Positions 13,101-26,936 of a DNA stretch of 64,000 nucleotides are shown piece after piece. Position 1 is the first letter of the stretch. Each line of letters starts with the position of its first letter. The DNA lies in the NCBI GenBank assembly GCA_022266195.1, contig WHVY01000001.1:16306001-16370000 (forward strand). Direction: 5' to 3'. Under the pieces are notes generated by a model, which searched no databases, had not been told where the DNA came from, and worked only from the letters and a program-made list of their open reading frames with translations. The position numbers and the translations under genes are program-made. The stretch comes from Tetranychus cinnabarinus (taxonomy: Eukaryota; Arthropoda; Arachnida; Trombidiformes; Tetranychidae).

Positions 13101-16100
13101 TCAAAGTTGAATTTACAATTTTGGACAAAAAAACATCAACATATTCAGTGAAGTCATAGGGAATGGTGCGGAGTCGCAATAAATGATACGAAAAGGCAGT
13201 GTCTATCTAATGCCATGAGATGAAGGTGGATTAAACTCAACAATGAGCCATATTTGACAAGTAAATTTATCAAAATTACTGGTGAGCCTTCATGAATAAT
13301 ACAGCAATTATTTTACATTAATTAAGTCAATATACCAACAGAGATGAAGAAAGATATAATAATTACATTAAGATAAGTCATTCACATCAATTGTATCCAC
13401 ACATGTGAACACAATGAACATATTATTACAATTTACGGACAGGTTAAGGTTACTTTGCTCATACATATACAGTAAAATGATTACTTATTTACCTTTACGG
13501 TACAATTGAGAAACGTCAAGGGAAAGAAGGAGAAAGAAAAGAAAGAGAATTAAATATCTAATTCTAATCTTTTTTTCTTCTCTCTCTTTCTCTTTCTCTC
13601 TTCTCTTTTTCAATGATAATTGTTAACACTCTTTTCAGCATTCGTCTTGAGTGTCTAATATACGTGCTGTGTGAGTGAACATTAACTTTCTTACTCCGCT
13701 CACTCATACATCTGAATCTATGTTTTTAGGTCGAGTTAACGGACTGTTGAAACTTGATTTAATACATAAAAGTGCATAAACAACGATCTCGTTTGGCCCG
13801 TTATTTTATCTCTTTTCTCATTCAACTTTACTCACTAATACCTGTTTCTCAAACTCTTTCACCTCTTTCTTCTTCAAATTTTTTTTCTTCTTCTTCGTCT
13901 TCTGCTTGCTCATTCACTTGTTTACTCATTTCTCTCAGCTCTCAGGTGATTAAGGATGTTGAGTGAGTGTTTGTGTGAGTGTATGTGTTAAGAGCGAGTT
14001 AGGGAAAGAGTACAAGTAAGAGTTGAGTTGAAAAAAATGGATAAGAAAGAAGTAGAAATAATTTTTAGGAATATTGCCATAATAATTGAGACAATCATCT
14101 TAACGGCAATATACGGTAATATTATGCAGCAAAGTGAGAAGAAAAGGTTTTAAATTGAACCTTGATTCCATGTAACGAGTTCAGTTGAAACAGGATTCCG
14201 ATGAATATGTATATACACCAAAAAAATAGGTAATTCAAGAGTCAAGAAAGAGTGATTGGCCTCTTTTCGGATCTTTGTTTTCTCCTCTTTCTCCTCTTGT
14301 TTTGTCTCATTTCTTTTTTCTTGTATTTTCCACCTTTTCTTGATTCTTCTTCTTGAAACTTCAATTTTTGAGCTTTTCTCCATCAGGTTTTTTTGGCCTA
14401 AAATAATATATTTCATGTTGACAAACCAAAAAAAAGGTAAAGGTAAATATGAAGATTAAAGATGGCCAAATGGTGACGATTGGAAACATAATCTGGGCAA
14501 AATTTGGGAAATCTCGATGAGGTCAAAGATCATGGAGGTAAACAACGAAGCTAATGAAGACAAGATTGATCCAAATGATGGTAAATAATGATAATTCTGG
14601 TTTTCTTTTTCCTTAGTTTGGGTCAATCTTCTCGTATTCTTGCATTATTATTATCATCTCCATCTATCCCCTGTAACGTCAACCTCATTGGGTCAGGTCA
14701 TTAAGATTAGCTGACCATTTTCATCTCTAATTGTTTACCATTTCTGAATGTTTTTTTTGTGTGTTTCCGACCATTTGCCATCTCATTTGAGCGCACTTCT
14801 AATTTTACACCAATTTATCTGCATTAATTTATATAACTTGACAGTTTCCATCCATTACAATGTATTGTGACAATTTGTGGCCTGGCTTTGTTTGGATAAA
14901 ATCTTTTTATGTGCTATTCCGTGCGTTTAACTTGCACCGAGGGGACCAATCATGGCTTTACCGATTCACTGAAAATGGGAAAAGAAAACGAAGAAAAATG
15001 AATTTCTTGAAAAGTTTCAAGCGAGTAAAGTGAAGATAAAAAAACCTAAATTGGCAAAAAAAGTCAAGCTTTTTTGATTATTATTTCGTACAATATAAAA
15101 AAGAAAATTGTTATTATTACTATTATTTTCATTGTAAACGAAAAGCATAAAGAAAATTAAGGTTTGTTCTAAAATATTAATGCTTTTATGTTGTCAACGA
15201 CCTACGTTCTGTTCAGGGAATTTGCTTGTTCGCGATTTAATCTGGTAATACAGGATTTCGTACTATAACTAATAACTTTGCAACGTAACTACACGAAACA
15301 ATTTCCCATTTTTTTAACTTTAATTTCCTCTCCTTCTCTCTCTCTCTCTTTCAATCTCTGCTTATTCACCTGCTTAATATTAGTTTTTTTTTGTTTTTGG
15401 GTCACAATTAGCCAAAGGCGGGTTTAGAAAGATCAAAATTTAAGGATATTTAGGGCAGGCCCCTTATACAATTTAAACTTTCTTAAGACTCTCTCGAAAG
15501 GTAAGAAGTATTAGCTAAATAGTTAGACATAAACCTCTTTCTCTTTCGTTGCTCTTTTAACAAATGAACGGCTTTTTTGCTCTTCTAAATGGGTTAATCG
15601 AGAAGAAGATGATGTTGCTGGTGAGAGGAAGAGTGGGCAAAGAAAAACTGACGAGGGTGGGTTGAATAATGAAAGAGAAAAGGTTTGTAAAATTTAGTTC
15701 AGATTAATGGTGATAGAGTTAAGAGTTGAGAGTTGTTCAAGATTTACAAATCTTTTCTCTTGTTTCAGGTTATGGGGAAGGAGTTGAGTGAAAAGGCAAT
15801 AATAATGATTATGATTATTATGAAGATGATGATGTGTTGAATGAGTAAATTAACTAATATTTTTAAGCTTGAAGGCAGTTGGGAAAAAAGATTACGAACG
15901 TAGGAACGCCAAAAGATGATACTAATGATGAGCCTTGAGCGGTTTGTTTTGTTCACTTGATCGTCTCCATCTTTTTTTTCCAACTGAATTTAGACTTAAA
16001 TTAGGTCTTCACTCCTGCAGAGGCTTTGCCTGATTCTACGATCCAATGAATGTTCATTCAAACTGAATAAAAGGAGAGAGAGGGAAAAGAGTCATGATAA

Positions 16101-16924
16101 GATTACATGATAAAAAGATGAAACAAGGAGTAAAAAAGCATAAAGAAGTGAGATGAAATGATAATAGCTTGATGAAGTAAAATAACTGAAAGAGTTCAAG
16201 GAGTTATTCAGAGGAAACTTGTTTTTTTATAAATATATCATTTTGATTTGTATAAAAAAAATGCTATAAAATCAATTGAGGAAAGTGTGGAGCGATTCAA
16301 TAACCTAACGGTTATTTCATATTTATCATGAGTCTATCTCATAATGGAGTATAAAAAAGAACAGTTAACTTCTTTTTCCCACTCTCATCATGATCGCAAC
16401 CATTATTATCATCATCATCATCTTCATCGTTCCCTTTCTCAATCTAAATGAAAGAAAGAGAAAAAAAATACGCAAAAACCTGTGAAGTATTTAGGACACA
16501 TTCATGCACTTTGAGTGGTTATTCATTCATTGGTGATGGAGTGGGTCAATCTTGAAATGGATAAAAACAAGAAAAAAGAAAGTAAAAAAGAAGAAACAAG
16601 ATTAAGAAGTGAGCAACAGGTAAAAATGATGATGATAATGTTGGAAAGAAGATAAGTGCAGGTAAAAAAAATTGAGAAAAAAAAGAGGTAAACCAATTGA
16701 AGCCCTTCGGTAAGAGGTAAAGTTGCCTTACAGGTACCTTGAAGGGATTGGAGAGAGAGAGCGAGAAAATAGGTCATCACTGAAATGATGAGAATGATGA
16801 TGATGATGAAAGAGAAGGGATAACAACAAAGTGTCTGGAGAAAGTAGAGAAAGAAATTCTTTAAAGTAAGTAGGAGGTTGTTCATGGGAGGTTACGAGAG
16901 ATAAATGTGAGTGATTAATCTGTT
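10156..16924. other. Intergenic stretch, no gene supported
   Basis: The stretch shows AT-rich sequence with CT- or GA-rich tracts (around 12540-12610, 13560-13610 and 15340-15360) and many short frames of low complexity. The first 220 bases upstream of the lipase ATG are the part conserved in the lipase pseudogene and may hold its promoter. I see no domain, RNA gene or transposon end in the rest. Confidence 0.55.
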
Positions 16925-17990
16925 GAGTGAAGGTTGATAAGGTTGACTATACTTTGGCTTATTAATTAGAGGACCAGGTTTATGGGTTGGTATATATGAG
17001 TGACCAGAGACGCTTCCATGATTTTGATCACCTCGACCAGGTCACCAGGAAATCAGATCGTACAACTTGACGACCAAAGAGAAAGTTCATGTGTGACCAT
17101 AGAAGACGTCAGGCATTCAGTACTCGACCATAGGCCTCAATGTTTTTCTCTAATAACAGTTAAGTTATATCTTGTCTGGTTAAATTGTACTTCCAACAAT
17201 TTCCATTTGATTGTAAATTTGCTTTACTTATAAGTCCATACGCTAATTGGAGTCGACAAATCAGGGGTCTAAGAATCAACGCATATTGGGATCGCTCTGG
17301 CAGTAGCATAAAAGCTATTTCAGCTAAGTAATGTCATGGAGGGCCCTTTCAGCATAAGAAAATGCCAATATTTTTTATCTGAAAAATGATAGACACCGAA
17401 AATGTCAGATATGTAAATGTCTCAACAATTTAATCAATTCACAGCTGTTACCTTGAATAGGAATTAGTTTGGTTCGTTGAATAAGTTTTTCCTCTTGAAT
17501 TGGCCAACCGGTCATGTCCATGGTCGGCTAATAGACAAACTAAATTGTTTCCAACTTCAGGATGACGGCTTCTGTAATAATTGACTGGGTCATGGTTCTC
17601 TATTGGTCCATGAAACCTATGTAATCAAGATATTGAATATAAATTAATGAGAGAACAAACTCATCGGGATTACTCTCACATTTAACTATCAAAGGAGATA
17701 ACGGTTATAATGGTTAACATAAGAAAGGACCATTGGTAAATATTCAAATATTTTTGTAAACCATTTCGACTCCAATCTTGTCGATCTGTGAATAAATTGC
17801 TTTGCAATTAAACATATTTACTACAATCGATCATTGAAATATGAGGTTGACAGTTATAATTTTTGTTTTTAAATTCATCGTTTGTTTCATTCATCCTCTA
17901 ATAAACTTCATCTCCTCACAATTGAAATCATCAAAATCTATAGAGGTTGTTAGTCTTTTAACCTTTGATTTATGCCTGCTGATTGGAAAC
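16925..17990 (-). pseudogene. Decayed duplicate of the acid lipase gene
   Basis: The plus-strand sequence here runs parallel to 8334-10370 with many substitutions and several deletions. Matching blocks are the 3' exon tail (16925-17135), part of intron 2 (about 17135-17230), the GHSQG-side half of exon 2 in damaged form (about 17270-17370), intron 1 (about 17380-17455), exon 1 (about 17456-17770) and the 5' flank up to about 17990. Most of the second half of exon 2, which carried the acid residue, and the 3' end of exon 2 are gone, together with part of exon 1. No long open frame remains. Because intron sequence is kept, this is a DNA-level duplication and not a processed copy. Confidence 0.88.
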
Positions 17991-19285
17991 ACATTCTTAT
18001 ATCTATCTAACCTACGTTCCCGGACAGTTACATGATTCTTGCTTTTCTTCATTCTCTTCTTTCTCCTCCTTCTTTTTTCTTTAAGGCTTATTGGGTAACT
18101 AGGTACCGTTAGACAAAATGTTAGCTTTTTATCTTTCTTAACAGCATTGCAACAACGATCAAATAAATGTTAAAATAAGCACGCAGTCAACGTACAGTCA
18201 ACCCCTTTTTGTAACTACGCTTTCTTAATTCATTATTATTCAGGTTACCTTTTACCTCCCATCATCTCTCTCTCTCTCTTACTCTTTTTGGACGGACAAT
18301 TTTCTGGTTTCTCACTCTTTCTTTGATTCCTTCAAAGTTGTCAGTCAGTGTAGAGAGGGAGAGAATGAGAAAGAGAGTTAGAGAGAAATAACAGTAAATA
18401 AGAATAAAACTGAATAAAATTGATTCCCTCTCTTGCTTATCTTCATGTTTTTTTCGCTCTAGCTCCAACCTCCTTCACTGAATCTCTATTTATCCTCATT
18501 ATCTAATCATCTCAGGTCTCTCCTCCTTCAGGGTGGTTCTTGAGGGTTATTAGGCCAACGGTACAAGAAAATTTTATCCAGGACAATTTGACAGAATAGC
18601 TTTTGACCTTACTTCTCTTTCTTCTGTTTTAGCATCTTCTTCACCTTACCCTGGATAGAGGTAAAATTATTAAGACCTGTGGCAAATGAGAAAGAAAGTA
18701 AATTTTCAGTGAGTTGGGTCACACAAATTTGGGAGTGAGAAAGATTTTTGGCAAGTGAGGGAGAGATAATAATTTCATTTTGTGCTACTTACTTTTCACC
18801 TCAGTCATTTAATTTTTACTCTGATTAAAGGTATTTTTCTTTCGTATTTTTTTCATCCAACATCATCTTCCTATTTTACCGTCAGTTGCCTTTTATTTTC
18901 ACAATAGTCTTCCGCCATATAATATGTTCTTGTTTTGATAACTTTGATGATCACGTTTATCAACATTCATACCAAGTTACATCAACATTTTGTTACACTG
19001 CAACAAGTCCAGCTTTTGTTTAAATGTAAAAAAGATTTGTGAAACTTATCGATGAAAATTACTTTGAGATTTACGTTTAATCCAATTGCATATCAACAAC
19101 CAATGACTTATGGGATTTATCAACAGCCAATTCAAACTGTGCTAAAAGCAAATCAAACCTTTTTTGTATAACTGTGAACAAAAACGTAAAATAATTAGTA
19201 TCATCTGCGGATATTTACAAATTTTATTTGCCAACTTACTCTTCAATTGATCAAGTAATCTGTTTTTAAATTATTATTTTTAACC
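17991..19285. other. Non-coding stretch upstream of the BTB gene
   Basis: The sequence is AT-rich with a CT-rich run near 18260-18290 and a GA-rich run near 18350-18385. It should contain the promoter and 5' leader of the BTB zinc-finger gene, but no start site can be assigned by eye. Confidence 0.5.
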
Positions 19286-22200
19286 ATGTTGGGATCATCG
19301 GGATCTCCATCAACACAACCAATGTCTAAACCATTGAGGCTTCGTCGGGTTAACCATTCCGATGAGATTGTATCTGGTTTCTCCAAGCTTCTCAAAACGG
19401 AATCAATGACAGATGTAACATTAATCTGCAATGGAGGTCAAACAATTCGTGCTCACCGAGTTATCTTATCAACATTTTCACCATATTTCAAAGCCATTTT
19501 CGAGGCACAACCTTTTTCAAATAACCCTTGTCAATACCCGGTCATTGTTATCAAAGATTTAGCTTTGAGTGAATTACGAGCTATCGTTGAATTTATCTAC
19601 AAAGGTGAAGTTTCCGTTTCTCGTGATAAATTATCAGCTATTTTACATGCAGCTCGAGCTCTTGAGGTCAGTGGATTATCAGATCTTAAAGTGGAATCTA
19701 GTAGTTTACAGTCATCTGGTGTAGCTGCAGCAATGGCTGCAAACGGATTCGGATCTTCAAACCACGGTGATGGTGATAAATCAATGTCTAATTATATTGG
19801 CTCATCATCATCAGGATCCTCTTATCACCACCATTCATCTTCATCACCAAATTCGGCTTCCACTCATAGTATTCTGGCATCATTGACTTCGGGTAATCCC
19901 ATAACACAAACACCTCTTGGGTCACTCAATTTGTCAACTAACGGTTCTACCTCATCTTCATGGAAACGATCATCGTCTGATTCCCTTATTTCTTCCTCTC
20001 TATTCACAAATGGACTTGATTCTCCAATGAAAAAATCACGAATCACGGTTGAAAACAATTCTTCTGGAACCTCACCCAGTTTTAACGATCGACTGAGTTT
20101 GAGTGCCAATGGGGATTACTCACATCATGGTTTAAACTTGTCTTCAGCTGAATCTATTAGGAGTGCATTATCTTCCCCAGCCAGGTTTAGCTCCAATTTA
20201 TCTGGTTATTCAACCTCGCAAGAAATTCTTCAAGCAACGTTGAATCAACAATTGAAATCACGGAATATTACTGTTGAGCAATTTTTGGCGCAAAAGCATC
20301 AACAGCGTCAATTAAAGTCTCAAAAATTGCGAACCCAACAAATGCAAGCACAAATGAAGCAACAAATTTTACAACAGCAATTATTGAGAAATTCATCATC
20401 TTCTCAACATTCACAACCATTATCACTGGTTCCAGGTTCTTCTGCATCCTCATCATCTTCTCATGGATCAAAAGGATCCCCTTCACGTTCATGTGATTCA
20501 CCTTCCGCCTCCGGATCATTGGACGATTCAAAACGCAAAGAATCATCAGAGTCTAATTTGAAGATTAAAGTTGAAGGTTCATCAGGCTCATCTGAATCAA
20601 CCAAAGATGATGAAGATAAGCCAGAAGATATGAGAACCAATGTAAACTCAGATGATACAGAAGACGGAGAAGATGGTAAAGAGAAGAGGACAAAAGATCA
20701 AGATGATAATGATAACGAAAATAAGAGTAAAAGTAATGGTAAAGGTGCTTCTTATTCAGATGAGTCTGGAAAGAATGATAATGACACTTCTGATTGTGAT
20801 GATGATAAACCATTACAGTTGACTATTGAGACTAATATTGATTCAGATGAAGACGGTACACGCCAAGGCGATGAGCATGATAATTCAAAGAGAAGTGATT
20901 CAGAGAATAATCATAATGATGATGGTGACACCGAGCGAGCTGATGATGAGGGCGACGATGAAATAGATGATGAAAACAGCAACAAAGAGGGAAAAAATAT
21001 AAATAAACGAGTTAACCAAAATGGTAAAAATATGAGTTCAAAAGGTGATTTTGACAACAACAAAGTCAATGGTAGTCAATCGGACGAGGATAATGATGAA
21101 GATGATAAACGAGAAAATGGCGATGACGAGCCAATTGTAATTAACACCACTGTCGAAGATATGGATGGTTACATGACAGATGAAATGAACGGTGACAATG
21201 ATGATTATGACGTTGAAATAGCAAAGGGTAAGTTCAATTTAACCAGTTTCTTTGTTTAATCCAACCTCACCAAAAATTAACACTCATAGATCATTTCTGT
21301 TAGCCTTTGTCTAAACCTAAAAATAAGATTACCGCCATTTCCATTACTATTTTAACCTCTTAGTAATAGACAGTTAAAGCTTTGATTATTCTAGGCTTCA
21401 ATGTAAGAGGTTAGATCTTAATCTATTGAAAATGTTTACAATTTATTTCTCCTTTTATTTAAAATTATTGTCTAAAATTGAAAAGATTTATCAACCCAAT
21501 TTTTACAACCAGTTTCATAAATTCACCTCAACAACATTAACTTGGTCAAGATCTTTTGATCAACAGTTAATTTCTAGTTTATTGTTAAAATTTTGACGAC
21601 TGTATGTGTTTCTGTAATATCATCAGCTCTATTAATTTCTACTCCAGTCAACTTGACCAGCCAACAAGTCCAAAGTTAATGGACCTAATAATTTACTTGT
21701 GCTCTCTGCTGATTACTGCTAAATTGACTGTGATTAAATCATTTTAGAAACAAATTAACGCTTTCCTGTAGTTTAAGGTTATTTTCTCGTCACTTCTTCT
21801 CTTCCTTATCCTTTCCACAATTTTCCAACATCGCACATTTGTCATACCTTTCTTGAGATGTTGTTACCTGTTTTGGTGGCAAACATTTTCAGTTTTACTA
21901 GAAAGGAAACAATTTTCAAATTATGCAGTATGATTAACATAATCATAATTCAGGAAAACCCTCATTTTTCCTCTGGTAATGTATCCATCCAACTGTAAAA
22001 ATCGAGTAATTTGTGTTTAGTTAAATTAGACTAGTTTTTTAGGTGCAAGCTTTTCAACCGATTACCTTGATTTAAGATGATGCTGAGCACACAAAAAAAT
22101 GGGTTATCAAATTACAAATAAAGGTAAACTTGAAAATAAAAAATGACTATTTGATGATTAAGAAACACTTGATTTGGAAAACAATAAAACCTTGATAACA

Positions 22201-24280
22201 ATGGTTAGAAGGTTGATTTAGGTCGAAGGTTACTTTCCATAGTAAGTGTACATTTAGGTGACAAGCACTTTAATTACAAGGTTAACAACAATGTAAAACT
22301 TGTTCATTGTTACCTGTTGCAGGATTTTGTTTTTTTTACATTTTCTGGGTTACACACGTTAATCTGATTACGTTTAACTTTCAATTCAATTTTTTGTGTT
22401 CCTTGATTTACCTTCTATCACCTTAACCAAATTTTGGTAATTCATTGCTAGTTGTGTCGGAATCGATGTAAACATTGTTGATAGCCAGTCAATTATCTTG
22501 CAAGACTAAATGGTAAAATATTTTGGTGCCAATTGATTAACCATGATGGCCCAGTGTCAGTGATAGTTAATAATCAATTCAACTGTTTAATCAAGAAACC
22601 AGATTGTACCTTGATCGACCATGTTACATTATTTGGGTGACAGGAGAACGTTTTTACAGGTTCATGTCAACTAATCGAGTGAATGATGTGAAGACTTGAA
22701 TTATCCTAAATAGCAGAAATAGCAGAACACTATTTAATTGATTAGCCATTTTCTTATGGAAATAAATAATTCATTCAATTGAGTTATGATGGATTGATTT
22801 GAAGTTTCAATTTGCTTTGATTAATCAACATCGCCATCATAATTTGTATAATTTTTACATGCAACCCGACCATTTGTATTTGAATAAATTGTCCAGGCCG
22901 TGAAAGAAGATGAAATTGGTTGATGTGAAGAAGAAAAAAGAAGATAAAATTTAAAACCATTTCAAGTATAAAATGATCAACTTGATGTTCAACAGGTTCA
23001 GGAGAAACCAGAATTTTTCATGTTACTGTCCTAAATTTGAGCATTGATAAGTTGAAACCTCTTTTTTCTTGCCTGGTAAAGTCAGATAAAAACAAGAATG
23101 AGGCTCAAAAAAATTTGGTTATTCTGTTGACCCATTTTCAACCTTCACTGCTTAACCATTTCGTGTTTAGATTAGTTAATCCACCCTTCTGGCTAAGCCA
23201 AGTTCACTTTACTTTCTTCATCCAATCTTTTTATATTATATCCACTCTTTTTTTACGCTGCAATAAAAGTTTCTAATAATATTTTGATTTCTTTTGTTTA
23301 TCCATTTCTTATCCTTTCACCTTTTGTTTGGCTGGTTGATGATCCATCAAAAAAAACGCTTTTCATTAATCTGGATCAAAAAAATGCTGTAATCGATATA
23401 TAAATGGATGGATCTTTCGCAATAATCATTTTGCTGGATAGATATAATTTTCCAAAGGCAACAACAGCTTCGTTTACAACAGCTTCAGCGTCAACATTTG
23501 TACCAGTTAACGCAACAATCTTTCCACCATGATTCTCAAGAAGCCAAGTTAATTGAATTTTATGAGCAACTTCAATCAATGGCACCATTTGCCAAACAAG
23601 GAGATCACCATTCAGATGACCAATCCAATCCTATTAACCTTGATTGGAAGGAAGGTTTTATGGATGATTCTTATCATTCCTCTGATCCTCATGGTAAAGG
23701 TTATCACTCCAATCCAGTTGCTTCCCTGGCAGCACAAAATCGTTCATTAGCTATGTTAGTCTCAAATCACACCGGAATGTCTTTGGCAGCGGCAATGGGT
23801 CATCCTGGAGTCAATCCACTTTCACTGTCATCATCTTCATCAGCCTCGTCTTCGTCTTCATCTCCCCTCAATAGAGCCAATAACGCAACAGCTAATCAAC
23901 AAAACAATCAAAATAATGGCAATATCAATAATAATAATCAATCCAATGGACACTCTTCAACAAACTCATCAACTCCTCTAGTAACACCAGACTTCCTTCA
24001 ACCCAGAGGACCGGGAAGACCTCGAAAGGGAAACAAAGCACAAGATATCAGTCCATGTCCAGAGTGTCACAAAGTCTTTGTCCGTCCCGATGTACTCAAG
24101 CTACATTATCGTTCGGTTCATCTTAATGAGCGCCATCCATGCAACCTTTGTCCCAAAATTTTCAAATGGCCAGGCGATCTTTCAAAACACAAACGAACCA
24201 AACATCCAGAAGCTTTGGCAGCTCAAGCAGCAGCAGCAGCAGCGGCAGCAGCGGCTGCGGCTGCCAGTCAATGTCAATAA
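19286..24280 (+). CDS. BTB domain / C2H2 zinc-finger transcription regulator
   Basis: Exon 1 (19286-21227) and exon 2 (23442-24280) join in phase (g|at) to give 926 residues. The donor GGGTAAG is strong; the acceptor at 23441 is weak but is the one I found that fits the phase. Residues about 15-125 form a BTB/POZ dimerisation domain (MTDVTLICNGG, RAHRVILSTFSPYFKAIF, IVEFIYKGEVSV). Then come Ser-rich and Gln-rich stretches and a long Asp/Glu/Asn/Lys-rich acidic region (about 420-640). Exon 2 adds a Gln/Arg-rich helix, Ser and Asn runs, an AT-hook-like GPGRPRKG, two C2H2 fingers (CPECHKVF... and CNLCPKIF...) and an Ala run near the end. This is the arthropod BTB-ZF layout (tramtrack/abrupt/chinmo type) for nuclear, DNA-binding developmental regulators; I cannot name the orthologue. 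The BTB exon alone would read 10 codons past the donor and stop. Confidence 0.85.
21228..23441 (+). other. Intron of the BTB zinc-finger gene
   Basis: The 2.2-kb GT-AG interval lies between the BTB exon and the zinc-finger exon. It is AT-rich with no supported coding frame. An additional alternative zinc-finger exon, as occurs in related BTB-ZF genes, was looked for and not seen. Confidence 0.65.
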
Positions 24281-25743
24281 TCAATTCACTTGATTAAACT
24301 CAACCATCCATTAATTCATCCGAATGATTAAATCCCATCATAATCGTCATTTTGGATCCTAAAACGCACACAAAAGGGAACAAAGTAAACAGATTATAAT
24401 CAACTTTTATTATCACCATCGACTAGATTAATTTTTACCTGATGATACTATTTTTTATTGATTCCTTGTTATCATCTACTTCATCATTCTCATCATTATC
24501 ACCGAAATCATCCAGAGTTCAATATGTTTTTTATTCAATTCGCTGTAAATTATTGGTTAATTATTTTTTCATTGTTAATCGCAACCTTTTTTTATATACT
24601 CATCTTCATGTCAAAAAACAACATCATCTCTTCACCATTCATCATTTTTGGGGTTTGATTAGAATAAGAATTGAATCTAATTGGGAAGTTTGATTAACTC
24701 TATAAGAAAACTCTGTTTAATTCATTGGCCACAAAATTAAATTGTGATAGACTGCACAATCAAATGGAAACAAGAAGCAAAAATGGACAACAATCAACAA
24801 ATTACAATTTACGTCTCATATTTTTCTATGCTTTTGTTTACTAATCATATTTTTTTGTTAATTGTTGGTTATTTTATATTTTAAATTGATATTTTACAAT
24901 ATTCCATAATTTTAATTTCATGTTAATGGTCAAATGTTACTGTTATTTTTTGCTGTACAATACTAATGATTTTAAAAATTACAATTAATCCGATGGATAA
25001 AATTGAATCATAAATGTCTCATTCCTGTGTAAATTAGTATGATCGGAACCTAATAACTGATCTATGTCTATTAGTTGGACCTAATTCTTAGGCCTTCTTA
25101 CTGGCGATGTTATGTAGCTGTACTTCACTCTATAACCTCTGTAACCAAAAAGCTTAAAAATCGGGAAATGGACTGAAGTCTGTCAGTCGCTTGAACGGCT
25201 TTACAAAACAAAAATTGTTATGAGCCACCAGAAACAATAGGCATTAGTGAAAAAATCAGTCGATTATGATGTTTAATCATGAGATTGTTCCAAATCAACC
25301 TTAGACAGTTGTGATTAATTGTCAGTTGTGGTTATAATTGTTGGTTGAAAAAAATATCAAAGTTATTTATGTTTTTATCGAATTGTATAATCAAGCTTTT
25401 AATACTTTGTTATACATTGAAAATGGTCAATTAAAAGACATTGGGACAAAGTTAGTTTAGTCAATCACAATTTAAAAACTTTGTCTGTGGGATTATTAAT
25501 GTTCTTAATTGTCATTAGTAATAATTTGGGAGGGATTAAATTTGACTTTGTTGATTTGGATGGAAAAGTTTAATTTTGACTTATTGGCAATTAAATTGAT
25601 TTAATTCAACTTGTTTCTTTCTTGTTTTCCTTGTTTTTTTTACTTTTATTCAAAGTGGACTAGGATTATTTGGACTAGAATGAGCGAATTACTTGATTGT
25701 TTCGATTGCTTTTGCTGATTATTTGGGTTAAAGTTGATCAAAT
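24281..25743. other. Convergent intergenic region with two 3' ends
   Basis: The region lies between the stop codons of the plus-strand BTB zinc-finger gene and the minus-strand INSM-like gene, and so should hold both 3' UTRs. It is AT-rich with no frame carrying a domain. I looked on the minus strand for further C2H2 fingers of the INSM-like gene and saw none. Confidence 0.55.
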
Positions 25744-26936
25744 TTACGGACAACAATGTTTAATCCTCATATATGCTTGTCGACGAAACTTTTTTGGATA
25801 ATAAGTCCAACCAAATAATGGTTCTTTGGTCATCGTTGTCATTTCGCCAATAATTGTGGCGGATGATGTTGATGTCGTTGATTGTCGCAGTTGTTGTTGT
25901 AAATTTTGTAGAGGTGGAGTGGGTGGTGGTGTTGTTGGCGTTTCAATAGACTGTGTTGTTGTTGATGATAAACTTGAGGGACTAGATGGACTTGATGAAG
26001 ATGAACCAATGTTTACCATAAAAGGTCCAGATTCGGACATTGAAGTTGTTGATTTTGGTCCCGGAGAGGAAGAAGATGACGATGATATTGGCCTTGGTGG
26101 AGTTGGAGGTGATTTTGGCGATGTTGGTGAAGCTGGAGTTGTTGGTAATGTTAATGCTAAAGGTAGGTCAGAATCAATTGGATTAGCTGCCTTAATTGTT
26201 TTGGTGAACATTAATTTTGAACATTTTGATAAAATTGTATACTTTTCAACTTCAGTTGATGGTCGAGACATTTTAGGCGGAGGTGGTGATGAGGCTGGTG
26301 ATCTAATTGAAGATTTAATTGGCATTTTAATAGGAGATTTTTTAACCAACGGAATCGGAGAGGATAAAATTGTGTTTGCATTGATTGATGGTGTAATGAC
26401 TAGAGGTGGTCGCTGTTCTTGATCAATTTTTACTGTTCCAGTGACACAAACAGTTTTAGTTTTCTTCGCTGGTGGAGGTAACGTAGATTGTGACTGTAGC
26501 TGTGGCGGTGGCGGTGGAGGCGGTAGAGGTGGAGGTGTTGGCGATTCACTTCCATTTGAAGACATTGGAGAGGCGATACTTTTTCTAATTTCTCCTTCTT
26601 CTTCGTCAAAGTCTTCACCATCCTTACCATCCTTTAATCCTAACGATGAACGAGGTTTATGCCAGCGACGATGTGATGCTAAATTAGCTGGACAATTGAA
26701 TACCTTGGCACATTCAGGACAACGATGAACAACATGGACTATTTTACTGCAACGGTGCAGAGCCAAGCTAAAAGCATTCTCAAACTTTTGACAGCACAAG
26801 CGACAAATGTAATCACCAATTATATTTTCAATTTTAGCCAACTCAGCCAAAGCTTCATCAGTTAACATGACCATTGTTGACGGATTAGATGACTTTTGGT
26901 ACAAGAAGAATGACAACACGAGAGATGGAATGTACG
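25744..26936 (-). CDS. nerfin-1: INSM/nerfin-family zinc-finger protein, main exon
   Basis: The frame is open from a good acceptor (TTTCAG ending at 26937) to a stop at 25744; the first ATG after it is at 26874 (MVMLTDEALAELAKIE). That motif and the two fingers CRLCCQKFENAFSLALHRC (C2HC type) and CPECAKVFNCPANLASHRRWH are hallmarks of INSM1/nerfin-1, nuclear regulators of early neuron and neuroendocrine differentiation. A long Pro/Ser/Thr-rich middle follows. The end, YYPKKFRRQAYMRIKHCCP, aligns with the family's third finger (KKFRRQAYLRKH), but both cysteines of that finger are replaced, an Ile is inserted and the frame stops. The N-terminal SNAG motif was not found; an upstream 5' exon is implied by the acceptor. 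A GTAAAT donor overlaps the stop codon, so splicing to an unseen 3' exon is possible. Confidence 0.85.

Noticed and set aside
25826..26422. 198-codon plus-strand frame opposite the INSM-like exon
   Set aside because: Shadow of the Pro/Ser-rich coding strand; the minus frame has conserved zinc fingers.
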